In this document: positions 6,731 to 11,989 of the stretch, in pieces | Position numbering within the stretch: position 1 is the first letter of the stretch | Layout: each line of letters begins with the position of its first letter | NCBI GenBank assembly: GCA_905235165.1 | Contig: CAJOKK010000029.1 | Location: forward strand, 1 to 14,563 | DNA: 14,563 nt | Reading direction: 5' to 3' | Source of the DNA: an uncultured Atopobiaceae bacterium | GTDB lineage: Bacteria; Actinomycetota; Coriobacteriia; Coriobacteriales; Atopobiaceae | The notes under the pieces: generated by a model | What the model was told of the DNA's origin: nothing | Database searches by the model: none | What the model saw: only the letters and a program-made list of their open reading frames with translations | Made by a program: the position numbers and the translations under genes

Positions 6731-6753
6731 GCTTCTTGCCTTTCCGATCAAAC

Positions 6754-6773
6754 CCCGGAAGGAGATTTCCGGG
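6754..6773 (-). promoter_or_regulatory. Hairpin in the efp leader
   Basis: CCCGGAA (6754-6760) and TTCCGGG (6767-6773) form a perfect 7-bp stem with a 6-nt loop, 23 nt upstream of the efp start codon. The loop on the minus-strand RNA reads AUCUCC, which is complementary to a GGAG-type ribosome binding site. It would lie in the 5' leader if transcription starts at the TATACT box at 6795-6800. It is not followed by a U-run, so it is more likely a structured leader than a terminator. Confidence 0.55.
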
Positions 6774-6794
6774 TATCTCAACATACGAGTGTTT

Positions 6795-6800
6795 AGTATA
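6795..6800 (-). promoter_or_regulatory. efp: Candidate -10 box of the efp promoter
   Basis: The minus strand reads TATACT here, five of six bases of the sigma-70 consensus TATAAT, inside a 148-nt gap before efp. A transcript from it would have a leader of about 58 nt. No good -35 match sits 16-18 nt upstream (GCGTGT at 17 nt), so the promoter would be weak or rely on an activator. Confidence 0.5.
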
Positions 6801-6878
6801 GCGTAGCCACCTTGCCTACACGCAGAATCCGAAGGTGAAAGCGGCCTGTGACCCAAGCGAGTTCGCAGACGGACACCG

Positions 6879-8012
6879 TTAGACGCCCACGACGCGAAGC
6901 TCGTGGTCAAGTGCGGTGAAGGGCTTGTAGCCCTCCTCGGTAAGCACACCACAATCCTCGAGGCGGATGCCAAACTCACCCGGCAGGTAAATGCCCGGCT
7001 CCACCGTAACCACCGAGCCCGCAGGGACCGGCTTGTCCCAGCTACGGCCGAGACCGGGGAACTCGTGGATCTCGATGCCCACACCGTGGCCTAGGCCATG
7101 GCCGTAATAGTCCCCGAAGCCTGCGTCAGAGATGACCTTGCGGGAATGCTCGTGGACCTCCTTGCCATTGATGCCGGGACGCAGCATCGCGGTGCACTCC
7201 TCATGGGCACGACGCACGATGTCGTAGACCTGGCGCTGGCGCTCGCTCGGCTCGCCCACGCAAACCGTGCGGGTCATGTCGGCATGGTAGCCGTGGCAGA
7301 GCGCACCGTAGTCTAGGACGATAAGATCGCCCTCACGTACGGCATAGTCGCTCGGGCACGCATGCGGGTTCGCACCGTTTGCGCCGGCGGCGACGATGGT
7401 GGAGAAGCTCGGGCCGTCGGAGCCCTGCTTGAGCATGAAGCTCTCAATCTCGCCACGAATCTGGCGTTCGGTCATGCCCGGACGGATTACGGAGCAGACA
7501 TACTCGAAGGCGGCATCGGTAATGCGCTGGGCCTCGCGCAGGAACTCGATCTCGTCGTCATCCTTCACCATTCGAAGAACGCGCAGGTCACCATGGAGAC
7601 GAACTAGCTCGACCTTGTCGGCATCGCTGCCGAGGGCCTCGACGAGCTCGTCGAAGATGGACAGAGGCAGGGTGTCTTCGATGGCAACCTTGTGCGCAGC
7701 CGAGGCTGCAATGCGCTCGGCCACCCACTTGCCCGCAGAGAGGGTCTCTTGGTCCAGCTGCCAGATGCCGTTGGTGCCCAGACGCTCGCAGAAGGCGTTG
7801 TAATAGCGTGAGTCGGTATGCAGGAAGAGCTCGTCAGCCGTCACGAAGACGGTGTGGGCGGCATCTTCGTCAAGGACGCCGTCGACATTCGTAAGCCAAC
7901 GGAGGTCGGCAAGCTCGCGCACGACCATGGCATCGAGGCCACGCTCCCCCATCAGCTCGCGCAGACGCCTGACGCGCGACGCAGACCTCTCAGCACAAGA
8001 CGTTTCGCACAT
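6879..8012 (-). CDS. M24B family Xaa-Pro aminopeptidase/dipeptidase
   Basis: This is a cytosolic metallopeptidase that cleaves peptides with a proline in the second position. The 377-residue product has an N-terminal creatinase-like domain (about 10-150) and a pita-bread catalytic domain. All five dinuclear-metal ligands are visible: D234 and D245 (LDYGALCHGYHADMTR), H309 (GHGLGHGVG), E338 (VEPGIY) and E352 (RLED). The substrate-binding histidines H217 (NPHACP) and H316 (IHEFP) are also present. The ATG at 8012 has GAGGT 6 nt upstream and lies 25 nt after the aroB-like stop. This is the pepQ/pepP position next to efp in actinobacteria, a pairing that makes sense because both deal with proline-rich sequences. 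Whether it acts as an aminopeptidase (PepP) or a dipeptidase (PepQ) cannot be told from sequence alone. Confidence 0.94.
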   Translation of the reverse strand: MCETSCAERSASRVRRLRELMGERGLDAMVVRELADLRWLTNVDGVLDEDAAHTVFVTADELFLHTDSRYYNAFCERLGTNGIWQLDQETLSAGKWVAERIAASAAHKVAIEDTLPLSIFDELVEALGSDADKVELVRLHGDLRVLRMVKDDDEIEFLREAQRITDAAFEYVCSVIRPGMTERQIRGEIESFMLKQGSDGPSFSTIVAAGANGANPHACPSDYAVREGDLIVLDYGALCHGYHADMTRTVCVGEPSERQRQVYDIVRRAHEECTAMLRPGINGKEVHEHSRKVISDAGFGDYYGHGLGHGVGIEIHEFPGLGRSWDKPVPAGSVVTVEPGIYLPGEFGIRLEDCGVLTEEGYKPFTALDHELRVVGV

Positions 8013-8037
8013 GAAAGTACCTCTTTCTGGTTATTCC

Positions 8038-9156
8038 CTATTCGCCCAGAAGGGCGCGGCGCGAGGCAGACCAGGCTTGGGCATGCTCGCGAAGAACCTC
8101 ATCTTCAACCGAGGACGGGCGCACACGCCCGAAGCCACGCGGCAGGCAGAGCACAAAGCGCATGGAGCGCTCGAAACGCTCGTTCTTGAGAGCCGCCACC
8201 ATCTCATCGGGATCGACGTCGCAAGCAACGGGAGGAAGTTCGAGCAGCTCTAGCAGCTCGTCGATGGTAAGCACGTCTTCGACCTTCATGACATCCGTCG
8301 CGGCCGCAATGCGCGCCTGGAAGCGCACAGCCTCGGCGAGGAGCAGGCCACGCGGAACGTCGTCGCCCACGAGGCGCGAGAGCGCACGCGTGAAGGTCTG
8401 GCCGAAGTCGATGGATTGGCGCGTCGCGATGGCGGCACTCGACACGATGCGCCCGCGGCTCTTCGCGGTATCCGCCGCCTGGTCACGCACGATCTCGAGG
8501 TCTCCCTCAACCAGGAGCTCAGCGCGGTCCCACAGGCGCTGCACCGCAGCCTCCCCATCGCAGATCGCGGAGGTGGCCATCACGGCACGAAGGTTAATGG
8601 CATCGGGCGTCGACGACTCCCCCGCCGCCACGTCGAGGTCGCAGACGACGTACTTTGCCCCAAGGTGAACGGAGAGCATCTGCTCATGGCCCGCGACGTC
8701 GATTCCCCTCGGAGTTGCGGGCATCTCGATGGCGGAGGTGAGGTCGGTAGCCACATGAACGAGCGGCGTGTTACCACACCAGTCGGCGCAGACAAATGAG
8801 CAGACCGACAGCAGGTCAGAGGCACCGATCGCACAGACAAGGTCGTCAGCGGTCACCTTCGCCTGAGCCAGCGCCTCGCAAAGCCGCTCGGCTGAGGCAA
8901 GCGTACGAAGGGACGGGCCAAGGGGCAAGCTCAGGTGGCTCACCTCGAAGCCCGTGTCGCTCAACTGGCGACGGACCGACTCTACGAGCTCCGGTGATAG
9001 ATCATCCGTGGCCACGAGCAGGCAGCGACGCGGCTTTCCGACCGTGCTCTTGAGCAGGTTGCCCATGGCGTCGATGGCGCCCTGCCCGATGCGCAGGTCG
9101 CACGATCCGCCCTGTAGGGCAACCCATTGTCTGACGACGTTTGCGTTAAGGCTCAT
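8038..9156 (-). CDS. AroB-like protein (3-dehydroquinate synthase fold) with degenerate active site
   Basis: This 372-residue protein takes the place of aroB, directly after aroK with a 4-bp ATGA overlap. It keeps the overall family layout: a Rossmann-like half, PLVHVATDLTSAIE where the PTTLLAQVDSSVGGK loop should be, FGQTFTRALSRL where NLGHTFGHAIE should be, and a closing LPRGFGRVRP near residue 338-347. Yet the catalytic residues are gone. The GGG of the NAD loop is GAS (111-113). The Glu metal ligand (AEVIK) aligns with A191, the first His ligand with Q253, the neighbouring active-site His with R257 and the second His ligand (HGEAV) with R269. The frame is uninterrupted and motif spacing is retained, so this is not simple frameshift decay. 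By hand alignment it is a pseudoenzyme or an enzyme of changed function. Metal-dependent dehydroquinate synthase activity is not expected. The family call is good, the activity unknown. Confidence 0.8.
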   Translation of the reverse strand: MSLNANVVRQWVALQGGSCDLRIGQGAIDAMGNLLKSTVGKPRRCLLVATDDLSPELVESVRRQLSDTGFEVSHLSLPLGPSLRTLASAERLCEALAQAKVTADDLVCAIGASDLLSVCSFVCADWCGNTPLVHVATDLTSAIEMPATPRGIDVAGHEQMLSVHLGAKYVVCDLDVAAGESSTPDAINLRAVMATSAICDGEAAVQRLWDRAELLVEGDLEIVRDQAADTAKSRGRIVSSAAIATRQSIDFGQTFTRALSRLVGDDVPRGLLLAEAVRFQARIAAATDVMKVEDVLTIDELLELLELPPVACDVDPDEMVAALKNERFERSMRFVLCLPRGFGRVRPSSVEDEVLREHAQAWSASRRALLGE

Positions 9157-9698
9157 AACAGGCCCTTCTCCCAGAGCAGCTGACCCGCCTCGGCAGCCAC
9201 CTCGTCGAACATCTTGCCCCTGATGTCGATGGTGTAGTCAGCCTCGCGCTCGAACAGGGGACGGCGGTGCTTCCACAGCTCACGCGCCTGCTCGGGAGAG
9301 CCAAGGTCTGGGCGACGCTCAGGATGTTGAATCTGACGCAGCGAGTCTTCGACATCGCCATCGAGAAAGACTACCACGCCCATCTCATGCATCAGCGCAC
9401 AGCTTTGCGCATCCTCAACAATACCTCCCCCGCAGCTGACAAGCAGGGACTTCTTGGAACGCAAGCGCCTAAGAGCCGTGACCTCAGCCGAGCGAAAGGC
9501 CTCCTCGCCATCTTCCTCAAAGATCTGGGTGACCGACTTGCCGTAGATACGCTCAGCCAAACGGTCGGTATCAACGTAGTGACGATGAAAGAGATTGCCT
9601 AAGTTGCGCGCGAGAGTTGATTTTCCCGCGCCAAGAAAGCCCACGAAGAAGATGTGGTCGCATCCTTCGTGGACGACATATCCATCCGTGCCTTGCAT
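9153..9698 (-). CDS. aroK: Shikimate kinase
   Basis: Shikimate kinase transfers phosphate from ATP to shikimate, the fifth step of chorismate synthesis. The 181-residue product has Walker A GFLGAGKST at 20-28, the shikimate-binding aspartates in VDTD at 42-45, R69 in EEAFRSAE, the CGGG loop at 89-92, and the LID arginine region ERRPDLGS (127-134) with RRPLFEREAD at 145-154. All key residues seem intact. The ATG at 9698 has GGAG 8 nt upstream and yields an N-terminus about 12 residues longer than in the shortest family members. The gene ends in an ATGA overlap with the aroB-like gene, so translation is probably coupled. The contrast between an intact kinase and a degenerate AroB partner is odd. 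Confidence 0.95.
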   Translation of the reverse strand: MQGTDGYVVHEGCDHIFFVGFLGAGKSTLARNLGNLFHRHYVDTDRLAERIYGKSVTQIFEEDGEEAFRSAEVTALRRLRSKKSLLVSCGGGIVEDAQSCALMHEMGVVVFLDGDVEDSLRQIQHPERRPDLGSPEQARELWKHRRPLFEREADYTIDIRGKMFDEVAAEAGQLLWEKGLL

Positions 9699-9717
9699 GT
9701 GACGTGCTCCGTACTAG

Positions 9718-9744
9718 AGAATCTGTTTTACCTTACAGATTCTA
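9718..9744 (-). promoter_or_regulatory. AT-rich dyad and candidate -10 box in the aroK leader
   Basis: AGAATCTGT (9718-9726) and ACAGATTCT (9735-9743) form a perfect 9-bp inverted repeat with an 8-nt centre, 20 nt upstream of the aroK start. The minus-strand hexamer TAGAAT (9739-9744) matches five of six bases of a -10 box and overlaps one arm of the dyad, an arrangement typical of an operator. No clear -35 box was found. After the dyad the minus strand reads CTAGTACGG, so it is not a Rho-independent terminator. The rest of the 122-nt yqeG-aroK gap shows no gene. Confidence 0.5.
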
Positions 9745-9820
9745 TCATCCACTTGCCCGAGGCACGACAGTGCGAGACGCGCGCCCTGTTCGGGAGCACC
9801 AAGAACGGTGCGGAGGCCGC

Positions 9821-10315
9821 CTATTCGTAGGTGCGCTCGCCGTAGACCAAGCGCTCCACCTTTCGGAAAATCAGCGTGTACCACAGGTCCTTCTCCGAAA
9901 GGGGCTTCACCAGGATGGTACGCACTCCGGCAAAGTTGCCTGCGGCGGCATCCGTGAAGAGCTGGTCACCGATAAGCACGGTCTCGTCTGTCGTAGCGCC
10001 CATCAGGCGCATGGCCTTCCAGACGGCAAAGGGAGCAGGCTTCATGGCGTGATGCACCACCTCGCAACCCAGCTCACGAGCAGATTCCTCAACCTGCTTT
10101 GAGTGGAAGTTGTTGGAGACGACGCAGGTCTTGATGCCTCGAGAGCGCACCTCGTCAAGCCAGGCAACAATCTCTTCTGGGGCAGTATCGGCATCGCGGG
10201 GAACACAGGTGTTGTCACGATCGATCAAGACACAGGAGATTCCCTCATCAAGCAGGCTGTCGATAGAGATCTTGTCAACCGACGAGACGTAGCGCCAGGC
10301 ATGTGGAAACGACAT
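9821..10315 (-). CDS. yqeG: YqeG-family HAD-superfamily (IIIA) phosphatase
   Basis: The 164-residue protein is a small HAD hydrolase without a large cap. Motif I reads IDRDNT (31-36, nucleophile D32 and acid D34), motif II SNN at 67-69, motif III lysine K92 (MKPAPFAV) and motif IV GDQLFTD at 116-122. The YqeG type and length (about 170 residues in Bacillus) fit. Relatives include phosphatidylglycerophosphate phosphatases of eukaryotes, but the bacterial substrate is not firmly known. The ATG at 10315 shares one base with the mltG stop (TAATG), so translation is probably coupled. A GTG 21 nt upstream is possible but lies inside mltG. In Firmicutes yqeG usually precedes yqeH and aroE. Here neither follows, and aroK is next. 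Confidence 0.9.
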   Translation of the reverse strand: MSFPHAWRYVSSVDKISIDSLLDEGISCVLIDRDNTCVPRDADTAPEEIVAWLDEVRSRGIKTCVVSNNFHSKQVEESARELGCEVVHHAMKPAPFAVWKAMRLMGATTDETVLIGDQLFTDAAAGNFAGVRTILVKPLSEKDLWYTLIFRKVERLVYGERTYE

Positions 10316-11547
10316 TATTCGGATTCCGCCTTCCACCGGTCGATGACTTCCTGGTGCTGCTCGTAGGTCTCGGAGAACTCGTGGAACTTGAGGTCGTCCT
10401 TCTCCTTGATGAAGAAGTAGTAGTAGTTGGTATCGGCAGGATGCAGGGCCGCATCGATGGCCTTGATGGACGGGTTGCAGATGGGCGTGGGTGTAAGGCC
10501 CTCGTTGAGATAGGAGTTGTAGGGACTGTCCATCTCGTTGTCCTCGGGAACCGTCTCCCTGCCCGTGACGTAGGAAATCGTGGCGTCGGACTGCAGGGGG
10601 TAGTCGTCACGCAGACGGTTGTAGAAGGTGGAGGCAACCTTGACACGGTCGTCATCGGTAATGGCCTCGCGCTCGATGATAGATGCCAGGGTGATGAGGT
10701 CGTACTCATCGAAGCTCAAGCCATAGCGAGCGTTCACCTTACTGATCTCGGAATCGAAGTCATAGCCGCTCGTCTCGCTCACAAACTGATCGAGCATCAT
10801 GCGAATGACCGTGTCGGGAGTCTTGATCTTGCCACCCAAGTCGTAGGTCTTCGGGAAGAGGAAGCCCTCGAGCGTGTCGCCGCGATCGATAGCCCTCGCG
10901 AGGAAGGGATAGTCGTTGACATAGTTGGAGGCCTTGGCGCGCTCCATGAACTCGTCTTTGTCGAGACCGATCTTCTCGGCGACCACATCGCCGATCTGAG
11001 AAACCGTATAGCCCTCGGGAATGGTGAAGGTGTCGGCGTCGGAGTTCGGTCCAACGGTGAGCTGGCGAACGATCTCGCGAACGTTGCCACCCGCCACGAA
11101 GGTGTAGGTACCGCTCTTCATAGACGTCTCGGCGCCGAGGTTCCTGACCTCCTTGAAGAATTCTGCCTGGGAGACAATGACGCCCTCGTCCTCAAGAATC
11201 TCGGCGATCTGGTCGGCACCCGCTCCGTCAGGGATGTTGACCTCAACCTGCTGACCCGTCTCCACGGCAGCAGGCTCGTCGCCGTCAAAGACCTGGTCGG
11301 TCATCCAGAAGATGAAGGTGCCAGCGACTGCCATCGCAACGATGATGAAGGCGACGATCGGCACGCGCGGCTGGTTACGACGGTGCCTGCTGCTGCGATC
11401 GCCGACGTTGTTAGAGGCCCACTGCGTGGTCTTGATGCTATGCGACGAGATTTGCGGCTGTTCCATGGGAACGGCACCCTGCGTGGTGGACGTCCCCCTG
11501 CTAGAGCTAGAGCCGTTTGCCATATGAGCGCCGTGGTTTGTAGCCAT
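10315..11547 (-). CDS. mltG: Endolytic murein transglycosylase MltG (YceG-like)
   Basis: MltG is a membrane-anchored lytic transglycosylase that cuts nascent glycan strands and thereby ends their polymerisation. The 410-residue product has a Ser/Thr/Gln-rich cytosolic N-terminus of about 60 residues, one transmembrane helix (RVPIVAFIIVAMAVAGTFIF, 61-80), a LysM-like subdomain at about 100-165 and the YceG catalytic domain. That domain has TIPEGYTVSQI (175-185), EGFLFPKTY (227-235), ASIIERE (288-294) with E292 at the catalytic Glu position, and GLTPTPICNPS (350-360). The ATG at 11547 lies one base after the ruvX stop (TGACATG), with GGGAGAAAG upstream. An extension to 11733 would overlap ruvX fully in that stretch and looks unlike the family. 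The order alaS-ruvX-mltG is standard in actinobacteria. Confidence 0.95.
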   Translation of the reverse strand: MATNHGAHMANGSSSSRGTSTTQGAVPMEQPQISSHSIKTTQWASNNVGDRSSRHRRNQPRVPIVAFIIVAMAVAGTFIFWMTDQVFDGDEPAAVETGQQVEVNIPDGAGADQIAEILEDEGVIVSQAEFFKEVRNLGAETSMKSGTYTFVAGGNVREIVRQLTVGPNSDADTFTIPEGYTVSQIGDVVAEKIGLDKDEFMERAKASNYVNDYPFLARAIDRGDTLEGFLFPKTYDLGGKIKTPDTVIRMMLDQFVSETSGYDFDSEISKVNARYGLSFDEYDLITLASIIEREAITDDDRVKVASTFYNRLRDDYPLQSDATISYVTGRETVPEDNEMDSPYNSYLNEGLTPTPICNPSIKAIDAALHPADTNYYYFFIKEKDDLKFHEFSETYEQHQEVIDRWKAESE

Positions 11548-11548
11548 G

Positions 11549-11974
11549 TCAGTCAAGTCTTTCTCCCTGCCTGGCGTCCAGCCAGGACTGTAAAAACAAA
11601 GAGGCTGCGACCATGTCGATCTTGCCGCGCATGGAACGCTCGGTGTGACCCTCTTCTCGAAGAATACGCTTTGCCTCAGCAGATGAGAGGCGTTCATCAA
11701 CGAATTCCAGCGGAATTGCGCAGTTATCGGCAATTTTTTGGGCTTCAGCCATCACGCGCTGCGCTTGTGGGCCGTCCTCCCCCGACATGGTCTTGGGCCG
11801 TCCGCAGACCAAGACGTCGGGCTCATAGTCCTCAAGAATGCGTCGAAAGGTGCGGGCGTTCCCCACCACCTCTGCGGTGGGGAGCACCTTAACGGGAGAG
11901 GCGATGCGGCCCGAGGCATCGCTCGCCGCGATGCCCACGCGCACCTCCCCTATGTCAAGAGCAAGCGCCCTCAC
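11549..11974 (-). CDS. ruvX: RuvX/YqgF-family pre-16S rRNA nuclease
   Basis: YqgF/RuvX proteins have an RNase H-like fold and help mature the 5' end of 16S rRNA. Some relatives resolve Holliday junctions. The 141-residue protein has ALALDIGEVRVGIAASD at 3-19, with the metal-binding D7, then VCGRPKTMSGEDGPQA around 56-71, FVDERLSSAEAKRIL at 91-105 and a C-terminal DMVAASLFLQSWLD with the last acidic residue. Length is standard. The start is GTG at 11974, with AAGG 7 nt upstream, and lies 15 nt after the alaS stop. The gene is followed almost directly by mltG, so alaS, ruvX and mltG probably form one transcript. Confidence 0.95.
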   Translation of the reverse strand: MRALALDIGEVRVGIAASDASGRIASPVKVLPTAEVVGNARTFRRILEDYEPDVLVCGRPKTMSGEDGPQAQRVMAEAQKIADNCAIPLEFVDERLSSAEAKRILREEGHTERSMRGKIDMVAASLFLQSWLDARQGERLD

Positions 11975-11989
11975 ACCTTCACCTTTGGT

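Noticed and set aside
5705..6796. Plus-strand open frame of 363 codons opposite nusB, asp23 and efp
   Set aside because: Antisense shadow spanning three real minus-strand genes and their gaps. The Val/Leu/Asp-rich product reflects the complementary codon bias.
6731..7084. N-terminal extension of efp by 118 codons
   Set aside because: The extension overlaps the 3' end of the peptidase gene in another frame, is Arg/Ser-rich shadow sequence, and EF-P homology starts exactly at the ATG at 6730, which has a ribosome binding site.
8038..9156. Frameshift or sequencing error as the cause of the missing AroB residues
   Set aside because: Landmarks on both sides of each lost residue stay in the same frame with family spacing (for example FG-Q-TF in place of GHTF), so scattered substitution fits better than a shifted frame. 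Single-base errors cannot be fully excluded from one sequence.
11548..11733. N-terminal extension of mltG by 62 codons
   Set aside because: It lies entirely within ruvX in another frame, and the ATG at 11547 directly after the ruvX stop is well placed.
10303..11892. Plus-strand open frame of 529 codons opposite mltG and ruvX
   Set aside because: Antisense shadow of two well-supported genes. The product has no recognisable domain and it crosses the boundary between two real genes.
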